Source of the DNA: Halonotius aquaticus | GTDB taxonomy: Archaea; Halobacteriota; Halobacteria; Halobacteriales; Haloferacaceae | Direction of reading: 5' to 3' | NCBI RefSeq assembly: GCF_003605575.1 | Contig: NZ_QKNY01000007.1 | Coordinates: 80,637-144,636, forward strand | DNA: 64,000 nucleotides | Shown: in pieces, positions 53,826-62,437 of the stretch | Numbering within the stretch: position 1 is the first letter of the stretch | Layout: every line of letters starts with the position of its first letter | Notes under the pieces: generated by a model | Databases searched by the model: none | Seen by the model: the letters and a program-made list of their open reading frames with translations, nothing else | Told to the model about the DNA's origin: nothing | Program-made: the position numbers and the translations under genes

Positions 53826-55604
53826 ATGCGTGACTGGCTCTCCCACCGCGCGGCGGCAACCCCCGATGATCTCGCGGTGATCGACGCTGACACCGACACC
53901 CGGTGGTCATACAGCGGCCTTGACGCCGCTGTCGACGAAACCGCCGGCCGACTGGCCAACCTCGGGGTCGACGCCGGCGATCAGGTGGGTACCCTGCTGC
54001 CGCGCACCTTTCTTGGCGTCTGTCTCCTCCATGCGGCCCAGCGGCTGGGCGTCACACTTGTGCCGCTGAACCACCGGTTGACAGCCGAGGAGCTTGCCGC
54101 CCAAATCGACCAACTGGAGCTCACGCTCGTCGTCTGTGATATCGACACCGAACCGGCTGCCGTTGAGGCCGTTGAGGAGGTGCCGATCGCCTCGGTCGAT
54201 GAGCCACAGTGGGCGGCCGTCAAATCATTCAAGGATGTCGAGCCCGCGGCGATCGAGCCCGTCGAGTGGCAACGCGAGGAGCCACAGCTGATCGTTTTTA
54301 CCTCCGGTTCGACCGGTCGACCAAAGCCGGTCGTGTTAACCATGGGGAATCTGCTTTCGAGTGCGATCGCCTCGGCGTTCCGGCTCGGCGTCGACCCGGC
54401 CGATCGCTGGCTGCTGACGCTGTCGCTGTATCACGTCGGCGGGATCGCCCCGATCTTCCGGTCGACGCTGTACGGGACGGCCGTCGTGGTTCGCTCCGAC
54501 TTCGATCCCGGGCAGGCGGCCGACGATCTCGATCGCTACGACGTGACGGTGGTGTCGTTGGTTCCGACAATGCTCAAGCAAATGTTGGATCGTCGCGGGA
54601 CGCTCTCGGATTCCCTGCGGGTCGTCCTCCTTGGCGGCGCGCCGGCCGATGACGCGCTGTTGCAGCGGTGTGAGAACTACTCGGTGCCGGTGCATCCGAC
54701 CTACGGGATGACCGAAACCGCCTCCCAAGTAGCGACCGCTCGGCCAACCGACGCCTTCGACCGACCGGGGACTGTTGGCCGCCCGCTGCTGTGGACGGAG
54801 GTGACGGTGCTCGGTGACAACGACGAGCCAGTTGCGCCCGGCGAGTCGGGCGAACTCGTTGTTAGCGGGCCGACGGTGACCCCCGGCTACTACGGCGAGG
54901 ATGGCGAGGCATTCTGCCCGTATGGGCTCCGCACCGGCGATATCGGCTACCGAACCGAGGACGGCTCACTGTTCGTCGTCAACCGGATCGACGACCGGAT
55001 CACCAGCGGCGGCGAAACGATCGACCCCGGTGCGATCGTCGCTGTGCTCACCGACCACGCTGCGATCGAGGCGGCGGCGGTCGTCGGGGTTCCCGACGAG
55101 CAGTGGGGTGAACGCGTGACCGCACTTGTCGTATCCACTGACGACGACCTGTCCGCCGAGGCCGTCGACAGCCACTGCCGCGAACATCTTGCAGGGTTCA
55201 AATGTCCGAAAACGAGCGTCTTTGCCGACGAACTTCCCCGAACCGCCTCGGGATCGGTTGATCGGCCGGCTGTCCGCGAGGCCGTGACTGCAGCCATCGA
55301 GGATGCGTCGGTCGCAGCCGAACCGGATACTGATGTGGACGACGCCGATGAGACGGAACCCCCGATCGAGTCAGTAGATGCGGCCGCTGTCGACGATGAC
55401 GACGATGGCGAGCCAGGGATCGCCGATCGCCGGCCACCGTCGCCGATGTCACCAGCCGAGGAGCCGACCACGACACCAACCGACACCGAGCCTATCCCTG
55501 ACGCCGAATCCGATGCTGTCAACGACGATGCTGCATCCGGTGCCGACGACGACGCCGCACCCGATGTCGACGACGATGCTACTGACAACAGCGACGGCGA
55601 GTAA
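53826..55604 (+). CDS. menE: o-succinylbenzoate-CoA ligase (MenE-like) with an acidic tail
   Basis: 592 residues from the ATG at 53826. ANL-family motifs: TSGSTGRPK (159-167), YGMTET (293-298), and NRIDDRITSGGETIDP (386-401). At 472-480 the A10 motif reads PRTASGSVD with Ser477 where the conserved catalytic Lys is expected. The last 95 residues (about 495-592) are an Asp/Ala/Pro-rich disordered tail. It activates o-succinylbenzoate in menaquinone synthesis; that function is from overall similarity, and the Lys change leaves doubt. Confidence 0.8.
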   Translation: MRDWLSHRAAATPDDLAVIDADTDTRWSYSGLDAAVDETAGRLANLGVDAGDQVGTLLPRTFLGVCLLHAAQRLGVTLVPLNHRLTAEELAAQIDQLELTLVVCDIDTEPAAVEAVEEVPIASVDEPQWAAVKSFKDVEPAAIEPVEWQREEPQLIVFTSGSTGRPKPVVLTMGNLLSSAIASAFRLGVDPADRWLLTLSLYHVGGIAPIFRSTLYGTAVVVRSDFDPGQAADDLDRYDVTVVSLVPTMLKQMLDRRGTLSDSLRVVLLGGAPADDALLQRCENYSVPVHPTYGMTETASQVATARPTDAFDRPGTVGRPLLWTEVTVLGDNDEPVAPGESGELVVSGPTVTPGYYGEDGEAFCPYGLRTGDIGYRTEDGSLFVVNRIDDRITSGGETIDPGAIVAVLTDHAAIEAAAVVGVPDEQWGERVTALVVSTDDDLSAEAVDSHCREHLAGFKCPKTSVFADELPRTASGSVDRPAVREAVTAAIEDASVAAEPDTDVDDADETEPPIESVDAAAVDDDDDGEPGIADRRPPSPMSPAEEPTTTPTDTEPIPDAESDAVNDDAASGADDDAAPDVDDDATDNSDGE

Positions 55605-55655
55605 CCGCCAGCAGAAACCGAAACCCACACCCGCGGTCACCGACTGCGGTGGGAC

Positions 55656-56231
55656 ATGCAGGGTTCACAGGAGGTCGTCGTGCTCCGGTATGGACACCGC
55701 CCCGGCCGCGACGACCGGATGACGACACACGTCGGGTTGACTGCCCGCGCCCTCGGTGCGGATCGCGTGATCTTCCCCGACAACGCCACCCAGGGAGCCG
55801 AAACCGTCGCCGACATCACTGACCGCTTCGGTGGCCCCTTTGAGATCGAGCAAACCGACAGCCAGGCGGCGGTCGTCCGCAATTGGGATGGCCCGATTGT
55901 TCATCTCACGATGTACGGGCTGCCGATCCAGGATGTTGAGGGTGAGATCCGAGCGGCTGTCGACACCGACCCGTTGCTCGTCGTTGTCGGCGGCGAGAAA
56001 GTCCCCTTCGATCTCTATGAACACGCCGACTGGAACGTTGGGGTGACCAATCAGCCCCACTCGGAGGTCGCCGGGCTGGCGGTGTTTTTGGATCGGTTCT
56101 TCGAGGGCCGAGAGTTAGACGCCGAGTGGGCCGATGCCGAGCGCACGGTGATCCCGAAAGCGACGGGCAAAACGGTCGTTTCTGACGACGACGTGGCTCC
56201 TGACGCGACCGACACCGACGGCGAGTCGTAG
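55656..56231 (+). CDS. tRNA (cytidine-56-2'-O)-methyltransferase
   Basis: 191 residues. Trm56 motifs: RYGHRPGRDDRMTTHVGLTARALGA at the start, HLTMYGLPIQDV in the middle, and LVVVGGEKVPFDLYEHADWNVGVTNQPHSEVAGLAVFLDRFFEG, the SPOUT knot. It methylates C56 in archaeal tRNA T-loops. The last 40 residues are an acidic extension. It sits 52 bp after menE on the same strand and upstream of tfe. Confidence 0.93.
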   Translation: MQGSQEVVVLRYGHRPGRDDRMTTHVGLTARALGADRVIFPDNATQGAETVADITDRFGGPFEIEQTDSQAAVVRNWDGPIVHLTMYGLPIQDVEGEIRAAVDTDPLLVVVGGEKVPFDLYEHADWNVGVTNQPHSEVAGLAVFLDRFFEGRELDAEWADAERTVIPKATGKTVVSDDDVAPDATDTDGES

Positions 56232-56263
56232 CCGCGATCCCGGCGGGCTTCGATAGTCGGAGC

Positions 56264-56269
56264 TTTTAA
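56264..56269 (+). promoter_or_regulatory. TATA box of tfe
   Basis: TTTTAA 27-32 bases before the tfe ATG at 56296, within GCTTTTAACC. Confidence 0.5.
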
Positions 56270-56295
56270 CCGAGTTCACCGCCGATCATTCCCCA

Positions 56296-56829
56296 ATGGC
56301 TTTTGAGGAGTTACTGAACGATCCAGTCATCCAAAAATACCTCCACGAGCTGGTCGGCCCGGAAGGGATGCCGGTCGCCGCCGCGCCGCCGGAGGGTGAG
56401 GTGACCGACGAGGAGCTCGCCGAGGAACTCGATCTCGAACTCAACGACGTGCGCCGCGCGCTGTTTATTCTCTACGAGAACGACCTTGCTTCCTACCGCC
56501 GCGTCCGCGATGAGGACTCCGGCTGGCTCACCTATCTGTGGACCTTCCACTACGACAATATCCCCGAAAATCTCGAAGAGGAGATGGAACGCCTCCTGAC
56601 CGCAATCGAGGAACGCGAGGAGTACGAGCGCACCCACGAGTTCTACCTCTGTGAGGTCTGTTCGATCCGCTTTGAGTTCGGCGAGGCGATGGATCAGGGG
56701 TTCCAGTGTCCGGAGTGTGCCTCCCCGCTTGAATCGATGGACAACGACGCGCTTGTCGAGGCGATGGAGGAACGCGGCGCGGCCCTCCGTGAGGAACTGA
56801 ATGTCGACATCCACGCGGACGCCGACTAA
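56296..56829 (+). CDS. tfe: transcription initiation factor TFE, alpha subunit
   Basis: 177 residues. Winged helix at about 1-95 (VTDEELAEELDLELNDVRRALFIL), charged linker, and a zinc ribbon with Cys119, Cys122, Cys138 and Cys141. It helps RNA polymerase open promoters with TBP and TFB. The gene is followed directly by a gene starting at the base after its stop, so the two are coupled. Confidence 0.94.
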   Translation: MAFEELLNDPVIQKYLHELVGPEGMPVAAAPPEGEVTDEELAEELDLELNDVRRALFILYENDLASYRRVRDEDSGWLTYLWTFHYDNIPENLEEEMERLLTAIEEREEYERTHEFYLCEVCSIRFEFGEAMDQGFQCPECASPLESMDNDALVEAMEERGAALREELNVDIHADAD

Positions 56830-57501
56830 ATGGTCGTCTTAGCTACCAAATGCTACGTCGAGGGCGACGCCCGCCAGCGAGCCCTGAAGAGCCTCGGCTC
56901 ACTGCTCGACAACACTGTCGGCGACCTGCATGTCGATTACGAGATCGGCGTCCGCAGCGACGAGTTCGTCACGGTGACGGTCACCGGCGACGACGCGACC
57001 GCCGCCCGCAACGCCTTGCGGGCGGAGTGGGGTGAGATTACCGACCACTTCGAGGTCGGTGAAACCTACACCGGCACGCTCGAATCCTGGGACGACGATG
57101 GGATCACCCTCGACGCCGGCGAGCAGATCCACATCCCGGCCAGCGAACTCGGCCTCGGTCAGGGAACCCCCACTCAGATCCGCGAGCGGTTCGGTCTGGT
57201 TCAACATCTCCCAATGGAATTCGTCTACGGCGATCCCTCGCGGCTCGCCGACGATGAACGCGACCGCCTCTACGAGTGGCCGCGCGGCCCCGGTCGCGTC
57301 AACGTCAACAGCGCGACCCGCGGCGAGGTACGAGCAACCGTCAACCGCGCCGGCCACGCGCAAGATATCGTCACTGTCGAACGTCTCGGTCTGTTAGAGC
57401 AGTCAATCATCTGCGGTGAGGGCACCGATCCGCCAGGACTGCTGGCGGCGATCGGTGACTACCTCCCGGCGGAACTCCGGGCTGTGATCGGCGACGACTA
57501 A
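56830..57501 (+). CDS. DUF2110-family protein linked to tfe
   Basis: 223 residues starting immediately after the tfe stop. The family is conserved in haloarchaea beside tfe, and its function is not established. Segments DYEIGVRSDEFVTVTVTGDDATAARNALRAEWG, and DPSRLADDERDRLYEWPRGPGRVNVNSAT suggest a KH-like or alpha/beta domain followed by an OB-like segment (TGTLESWDDDGITLDAG). The tight link to tfe suggests a role in transcription or RNA. Confidence 0.75.
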   Translation: MVVLATKCYVEGDARQRALKSLGSLLDNTVGDLHVDYEIGVRSDEFVTVTVTGDDATAARNALRAEWGEITDHFEVGETYTGTLESWDDDGITLDAGEQIHIPASELGLGQGTPTQIRERFGLVQHLPMEFVYGDPSRLADDERDRLYEWPRGPGRVNVNSATRGEVRATVNRAGHAQDIVTVERLGLLEQSIICGEGTDPPGLLAAIGDYLPAELRAVIGDD

Positions 57502-57502
57502 C

Positions 57503-58252
57503 ATGAATCGACGCCTCGGCCTTGCCGTCCTCGCGGTGCTCACCCTCACGCTCACGGCCGGCTGTCTCGATTACGTTACCGATGGCGGCGAGATCAGCGA
57601 CGATGTCCTCGACGCCGAACCGGCTGACGCCTACGACTGGGAGACTGACCGCAACGTCAGCCTGACGCTGGATACCGGTTCGGAACTCCAAGCCGTCTAC
57701 AACGTCTCGGCCGGCCAGCGACTCCGGCTGTATCAGCCGACCAGCATCGGCCAAGAGGGGCCGCTCGATATCTCGGCCGTTCGGTTCCGCTATGCGAACG
57801 GCACCGTCATCTCCGGCACCGAACTTCGGGCCCGCGGCGAGATCGACCAGACGCCGGATGAGGTGTACGTCACCACCCCCGCCGACGGCCGACTCGCGTT
57901 TACCGCGGGGGCAACCCCCCGACGGCTGACGCTGCCCGTCTACATCGAGGGCTCCTACGAGGTTGTGCTCCCGGAGGGCAGCCGGATGGACTTCTTCCTC
58001 TTTAGCAACACCGTCCCCGCGGGGGCGACGACCGAACGGGTTGACAACCGCGTCCACGTAACCTGGGAGAACGTGGAGTCGAGTTCGATCCTGGTGCAGT
58101 ACTACAAGCAGAATGATCTCACGATCTTCGGGGCCATCATCGGGATTCTCTCGGCGATCGCCGTCGGTGGGCTCTACTACTACCGCCGGCAGATCGACCG
58201 GTTACACGAGACACGCGTCGAGATGGGGCTTGACGACGAGGACGAGCAATGA
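57503..58252 (+). CDS. lipoprotein with a C-terminal membrane helix
   Basis: 249 residues. The N-terminus RRLGLAVLAVLTLTLTAGC is a lipobox (TAGC, Cys21). A beta-rich exported domain follows. A second helix near the C-terminus (IIGILSAIAVGGLYYYRRQI, about 210-232) is unusual for a lipoprotein and would also anchor it, leaving a short cytoplasmic tail. Not recognised. It overlaps the next gene by 4 bases, so the products may be co-expressed. Confidence 0.75.
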   Translation: MNRRLGLAVLAVLTLTLTAGCLDYVTDGGEISDDVLDAEPADAYDWETDRNVSLTLDTGSELQAVYNVSAGQRLRLYQPTSIGQEGPLDISAVRFRYANGTVISGTELRARGEIDQTPDEVYVTTPADGRLAFTAGATPRRLTLPVYIEGSYEVVLPEGSRMDFFLFSNTVPAGATTERVDNRVHVTWENVESSSILVQYYKQNDLTIFGAIIGILSAIAVGGLYYYRRQIDRLHETRVEMGLDDEDEQ

Positions 58253-58959
58253 ACGTCGCCATCGTCACGGTCGGCGATGAACTGCTGGCCGGCGAGACCG
58301 TCGATACGAACAGCACGTGGCTGGCCTCGGAGTTGACTGATCGCGGCTGTACTGTCACCCGAATCACGACCGTTCCCGATCAGATCGAGGTGATCGCCGC
58401 CGTCGTCAACGAGTACCGGGCCGCCGCCGACGCGGTCATCGTCACCGGCGGGCTGGGGCCGACTCACGACGATCGCACGATGGAAGCGGTCGCCGCGGCG
58501 GTTGGCCGCGATCTTGAACACCACCCTGAGGCGGAAGCATGGCTCACCAGCGAGGGCGGCTACAGTGCCGACGAACTCGATGCAGGCACCACCGATCTGC
58601 CGGCTGGCGCGCGAATGTTACCCAACGAAGCCGGTGTCGCCCCCGGTGCGGTCATCGAGTCGATCTACGTGCTCCCGGGGGTGCCCACAGAGATGAAAGC
58701 GATGTTTGAGCACGTTGCCGCGGAGTTCAGCGGCGAGCCGATCTACACCGAGGTGGTCGTCGCCGACGAACCCGAAAGCGCGCTGCTCGACCGGCTTGAG
58801 ACGGTACAACAGCGGTTCGCTGTCGAGGTCGGCAGCTATCCGGGTGAGCACGTTCGCGTCAAGTTCCGCGGCGGCGACCTCGAGGCTGTCACGGCGGCGG
58901 CTGACTGGTTTGGCCAGCAGGTGACCGTCGCCGACAGCGACACCAGCGAGGAACCGTAG
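58249..58959 (+). CDS. CinA-like molybdopterin-binding domain protein
   Basis: 236 residues. The MoaB/MogA-like domain is shown by VTVGDELLAGETVDTNSTWLASEL, TGGLGPTHDDRTMEAVAAA and VLPGVPTEMKAMFEH. It lacks the C-terminal CinA amidohydrolase. Members hydrolyse ADP-ribose-type compounds or work with molybdopterin, so the role is uncertain. It overlaps the lipoprotein gene by 4 bases. Confidence 0.85.
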   Translation: MNVAIVTVGDELLAGETVDTNSTWLASELTDRGCTVTRITTVPDQIEVIAAVVNEYRAAADAVIVTGGLGPTHDDRTMEAVAAAVGRDLEHHPEAEAWLTSEGGYSADELDAGTTDLPAGARMLPNEAGVAPGAVIESIYVLPGVPTEMKAMFEHVAAEFSGEPIYTEVVVADEPESALLDRLETVQQRFAVEVGSYPGEHVRVKFRGGDLEAVTAAADWFGQQVTVADSDTSEEP

Positions 58960-58968
58960 CCCGGACGG

Positions 58969-59079
58969 CTACGACCGGAAAAGATGTGCCAGCCAGCCGA
59001 GGGTCAAGGCGATACTCGCAACCAACACGACGGCGGCCGTCTCGAAGATCGGCAGCGGCGCGGTCTCCAGTGGGGTCAT
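58969..59079 (-). CDS. single-helix small membrane protein, 36 aa
   Basis: This gene is short. It reads MTPLETAPLPIFETAA then a hydrophobic stretch (VVLVASIALTLGWLAHLF) and ends RS. One membrane helix fills most of the protein. A GAATTAAG box lies 27-34 bases upstream on the minus strand, and the start context is clean. It is antiparallel to CinA and divergent from the NAD kinase gene. I cannot assign a family. Confidence 0.45.
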   Translation of the reverse strand: MTPLETAPLPIFETAAVVLVASIALTLGWLAHLFRS

Positions 59080-59168
59080 TACTCGCCGGTAGCGTGCCGA
59101 CCGGCTTAATTCTTTGAGTCTTCGCGTCGGTGCAGGCCACTTTTTACCGCGCCCGCCGTCCGGTTGGT

Positions 59169-60269
59169 ATGCGCCTTGGGTTCCTCGTTAATCCGATCGC
59201 CGGTATGGGCGGGCGGGTCGGCCTGAAAGGAACCGACGGGAAGGTTGCCGATGCTGTCGCTCGTGGGGCTGAACCCCGCTCGCCGGCGCGTGCCCGTCGG
59301 GCACTGACGCGGCTGGCCGATCGCAACGTCGATATCGATCTCGTTACCGCTGGCGAGCCGATGGGGGCAGCCGAAGCGCGGGCTGCTGGATTTGAGCCAA
59401 CGATTGTGTGTGAGCCGGCTGTTGGTGGCAGTGAGACGGCGACCAATGGCGACAACGACGACGTGTCCACCACAACCGCCAGCGACACCGCCAGCAGCGT
59501 CGCCGCCTTCGTCGATCACGGGGTTGATCTCGTGGTCTTCGTCGGCGGCGACGGGACGGCGGTTGATGTCGCTGAGGGGTTGGCCGACACCCAGATTCCG
59601 ATGCTCGGTGTGCCCGCCGGCGTCAAGGTCTACTCCTCGGTGTTTGCGGTCTCTCCCGAGGCGGCCGCCGATATCGTCGCCGAATTCGACCGGACTGAAC
59701 AGCGGGAGGTCATGGATATCGACGAGGATGACTACCGGGCCGGCGAGGTCAGCCCCGAACTCCGAGCGATTGCGACAGTGCCGGTCGCCGATGGCCTCCA
59801 GTCGGCCAAACAGCGCGGTGGCGGAACGGTTGCGGCCCTTGCCGAAGGGATCGCCAGCAGCGTTGACCCCGAGACAACCTACGTGCTTGGCCCCGGGTCG
59901 ACGCTTGGGGCGATCAAAACGGCCCTCGGCTTCGAGGGCTCACCGCTTGGGGTTGATGTCTGGCGAGACGGACAGGTGCTCGCAGCCGACGCGAGCGAAG
60001 CCGAGATCTTAGATTCTCTCGGCGAAACCAACACCATCATCGTCTCGCCGATCGGCGGACAGGGGTTCGTTTTCGGACGCGGGAATCCCCAACTCTCACC
60101 GGCGGTCATCCGACAGGCGAGCGTTGCGATCGTCGCCTCGGGGGCAAAAATCGATGATTTGCGGGTGTTGCGTGTCGACACCGACGATCCGGAACTTGAC
60201 GCTGAACTTCGCGGCTGGCGGGAGGTTCGCGTCGGCCGATTCGAAACACGTATGCTCCGAATCGTCTAG
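59169..60269 (+). CDS. ATP-NAD/AcoX kinase-family protein
   Basis: 366 residues from the ATG at 59169, supported by a CTTTTTACC box 21-29 bases upstream. The kinase signature is NPIAGMGGRVGLKG at 8-21 and GGDGT at 126-130. A Ser/Asp/Thr-rich insertion (about 86-110) lies just before GGDGT and resembles a haloarchaeal insertion. Later NTIIVSPIGGQGFVFGRGN closes the fold. NAD kinase activity is not certain: this family includes sugar and diacylglycerol kinases. Confidence 0.8.
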   Translation: MRLGFLVNPIAGMGGRVGLKGTDGKVADAVARGAEPRSPARARRALTRLADRNVDIDLVTAGEPMGAAEARAAGFEPTIVCEPAVGGSETATNGDNDDVSTTTASDTASSVAAFVDHGVDLVVFVGGDGTAVDVAEGLADTQIPMLGVPAGVKVYSSVFAVSPEAAADIVAEFDRTEQREVMDIDEDDYRAGEVSPELRAIATVPVADGLQSAKQRGGGTVAALAEGIASSVDPETTYVLGPGSTLGAIKTALGFEGSPLGVDVWRDGQVLAADASEAEILDSLGETNTIIVSPIGGQGFVFGRGNPQLSPAVIRQASVAIVASGAKIDDLRVLRVDTDDPELDAELRGWREVRVGRFETRMLRIV

Positions 60270-60293
60270 CGTGGTACACAACCACATATTAAT

Positions 60294-60360
60294 ATATGCT
60301 GTAGTCAGCATATCAGTTCAACATTTGTTGTTCAATACACTGTGTATGCATACAATTAAG
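60294..60360. promoter_or_regulatory. phoU promoter with two inverted repeats
   Basis: ATATGCT/AGCATAT (60294-60300 and 60307-60313) and the perfect palindrome TGTATGCATACA (60343-60354) lie in an AT-rich region. The TATA-like AATTAAG (60354-60360) follows the second palindrome directly and is 24-30 bases before the ATG at 60384. The second palindrome therefore overlaps the BRE, a good site for a phosphate-responsive regulator. Confidence 0.5.
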
Positions 60361-60383
60361 ATGTCGCCACCCTGAGGAAGGGT

Positions 60384-61412
60384 ATGGAAACACGGAAGGT
60401 ACAGCGGTTAGGGCCCTCAACGCTAGCGATGACGCTGCCGGCGGAGTGGACGAAGGAACACTACGTCGAGAAAGGCGATGAGGTCTCGATTCGGATGGGT
60501 GGGAAGGGAACGCTCACCGTGCTCCCGGAGTCCGCCAGCACCGGCGAAAGCGAGGCGGTGATCCACGCCGACAATCTCGATGCTGGCTCTGTCGAGCGGG
60601 CGATCGTCGCCCAGTACGTGCTGGGCCGGCGGGTGATCCATGTTCAGATGGAATCTGACGCCCTCGATTCCGAACACATCAACGCGGTCTATCAGGCCGA
60701 AACGCAGCTGATGGGGCTGGGCGTCATCGAGGAGACCCCCGAACGCATTGCGATCCGGTGTTCGGCTGACCCCGAGGATTTCACCCTGGACAACCTCTTG
60801 GAGCGACTCGAAAACACCGGCAGCACCATGCGCGGGGAGGCTGTCAAGGCGTTGGCCCACGGCAACCGCGATCTCGCCGAGCGCGCGCTCAACCGCGAGC
60901 GACAGGCCAACAAGATCTTTGTCCTCCTGCTCCGACTCATCTTCACCGCCTACCAGAACCCAAACCTCTGTCGGGCGGTTGGCCTTGATTCGAGCTTCCC
61001 GCTGATCGGTTACCGATCGGTGGCGAAAAATCTCGAACTCACCGCCGACAACGCCGAGGATATCGCCGAGATCGTCGCCTCAGCCGACGAGCTGCCGGAC
61101 GTCGACAGCTCGACGATCCGCCGGATCCGGGAGTTTACCGACCAGATCGATGAGTTGACCGCGATGGCTGTCCGCTCGGTCGTCGAACGCGACTATGATC
61201 TGACGATCCGGTGTCGACACCTCTTCGGTGAGATCTCTGATCGCGAACAGGAGATTCTCAACGATCTCGAAGAGATGCCAAACGAGGAACTGCTCCAGAT
61301 CCGAGAGGTACTCGTCAGTCTCCAGCATACCGCCGAGTACGCGATGCGAAACGCCGAGATCGCCGCGAACCTCGCGCTCAACGAGGAGTCAGAACACGTC
61401 GATATCACCTGA
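60384..61412 (+). CDS. AbrB-PhoU fusion phosphate regulator
   Basis: 342 residues. The N-terminal 50 residues form a SpoVT/AbrB-type DNA-binding fold (GPSTLAMTLPAEWTKEHYVEKGDEVSI), and the rest is two PhoU-type three-helix domains (about 85-330) with acidic metal-site residues such as DRGDL/ENTGSTMRG and SLQHTAEYAMRNAEIAAN. PhoU-like proteins control Pst-type phosphate uptake. The fused DNA-binding part suggests a transcriptional regulator. A palindromic promoter precedes it. No pst genes in the window. Confidence 0.88.
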   Translation: METRKVQRLGPSTLAMTLPAEWTKEHYVEKGDEVSIRMGGKGTLTVLPESASTGESEAVIHADNLDAGSVERAIVAQYVLGRRVIHVQMESDALDSEHINAVYQAETQLMGLGVIEETPERIAIRCSADPEDFTLDNLLERLENTGSTMRGEAVKALAHGNRDLAERALNRERQANKIFVLLLRLIFTAYQNPNLCRAVGLDSSFPLIGYRSVAKNLELTADNAEDIAEIVASADELPDVDSSTIRRIREFTDQIDELTAMAVRSVVERDYDLTIRCRHLFGEISDREQEILNDLEEMPNEELLQIREVLVSLQHTAEYAMRNAEIAANLALNEESEHVDIT

Positions 61413-61487
61413 GGCGGTCACCGACGCCGCTGTTGGCCTGTTCCGGCGTTCGAATGAACTAAGCCATCCGGCAGGGAACACACTCGT

Positions 61488-61673
61488 ATGGCTACTCACG
61501 GAACGACGACGGACAAAGGACTCGGCGTTGCGATCGCCTGCGGGACGGTTGCGGTGCTTGGCGCCGGACTCATGTTTGCTGGCGGCACCCAACTCACGAA
61601 GGCCTGGGGCTTTGCGGCGGCTGTCATCGCTGCCGGGCTCTCGGTGGCTGCACTCCAACTGTACGACGCCTGA
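61488..61673 (+). CDS. small two-helix membrane protein, 61 aa
   Basis: Two hydrophobic helices, GVAIACGTVAVLGAGLMFAGG and AWGFAAAVIAAGLSVAALQLY, with a short polar N-terminus. The pattern is common in haloarchaea but unnamed. It is 75 bp after phoU. Confidence 0.6.
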   Translation: MATHGTTTDKGLGVAIACGTVAVLGAGLMFAGGTQLTKAWGFAAAVIAAGLSVAALQLYDA

Positions 61674-61736
61674 GCCCCGCCCGATTCGAGCGAGCCGACG
61701 TAATCATTAAGCCGGTCAGTCCCCTAGCTGTCGTAG

Positions 61737-61961
61737 ATGACACAGTATACCGAGGAGGAACAACGGATCGTCGCCTATCTCCGTGACAGCGTCGCCCGCG
61801 GTGAGCGATATTTCCGGGCGAAGACCATCGCCGAGGCGATCGGCCTCTCCTCGAAGCAGGTTGGTGTCCGCCTGCCGCAGCTCGCCGAGAAATCCGACGA
61901 TGTTGATATCGAAAAATGGAGTCGTGCCCGCTCGACGACGTGGCGTGTCACCCCTGAGTAA
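61737..61961 (+). CDS. small winged-helix-like protein, 74 aa
   Basis: HTH pattern RYFRAKTIAEAIGLSSKQVGVRLPQLAEKSDDV, then KWSRARSTTWRVT as a wing. Likely DNA-binding or an adaptor. An ATTAAG box is about 25-30 bases upstream. Unknown target. Confidence 0.7.
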   Translation: MTQYTEEEQRIVAYLRDSVARGERYFRAKTIAEAIGLSSKQVGVRLPQLAEKSDDVDIEKWSRARSTTWRVTPE

Positions 61962-62015
61962 CGATCGACCGCCGCTTCCGCGCCCTTTTTTACCCTGCCA
62001 CCCCACTACTCTGTA

Positions 62016-62435
62016 ATGACTGTCCGTGTCTCACGGACCTTCGAGTTCGACGTTCCCGGCGAGCAGATCTGGGCGTTTATCGCCGATCCCGAGCAACGCG
62101 CCGGCGCGATCAGCGTCGTCGACTCCTTCACGATTCACGACGACAACCGCGCGACGTGGCAGGTACGGCTGCCGATCCCCTTGCTCAACTCGACGGTCAC
62201 CGTCGAAACCGAGGAGTTGATCCGCGAGCCGCCAACCAGAGTGAAATTTGAGGGTCGCTCACGTGCCCTCCGGGTGACCGGCGAACACACGATCACCGAC
62301 ACCGAGGGCGGCTGTCAACTCCACAATGAGTTCGTCGTCGACGGTCAACTCCCCGGCGTCGAGCGATTCTTCAAGCGCAACCTCGATGCCGAACTCGACA
62401 ATCTTGAGGCCGCCCTCCGAGCGGATATCGACTGA
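62016..62435 (+). CDS. SRPBCC/START-type ligand-binding protein
   Basis: 139 residues. The start VSRTFEFDVPGEQIWAFIADPEQRAGAIS is typical of the SRPBCC (polyketide-cyclase/CoxG) fold, with the long C-terminal helix RFFKRNLDAELDNLEAAL. A hydrophobic pocket for a ligand is likely. The stop is 2 bases before the next gene, so the two are in an operon. A TTTTTTACC box is about 23-31 bases upstream. Confidence 0.8.
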   Translation: MTVRVSRTFEFDVPGEQIWAFIADPEQRAGAISVVDSFTIHDDNRATWQVRLPIPLLNSTVTVETEELIREPPTRVKFEGRSRALRVTGEHTITDTEGGCQLHNEFVVDGQLPGVERFFKRNLDAELDNLEAALRADID

Positions 62436-62437
62436 CG

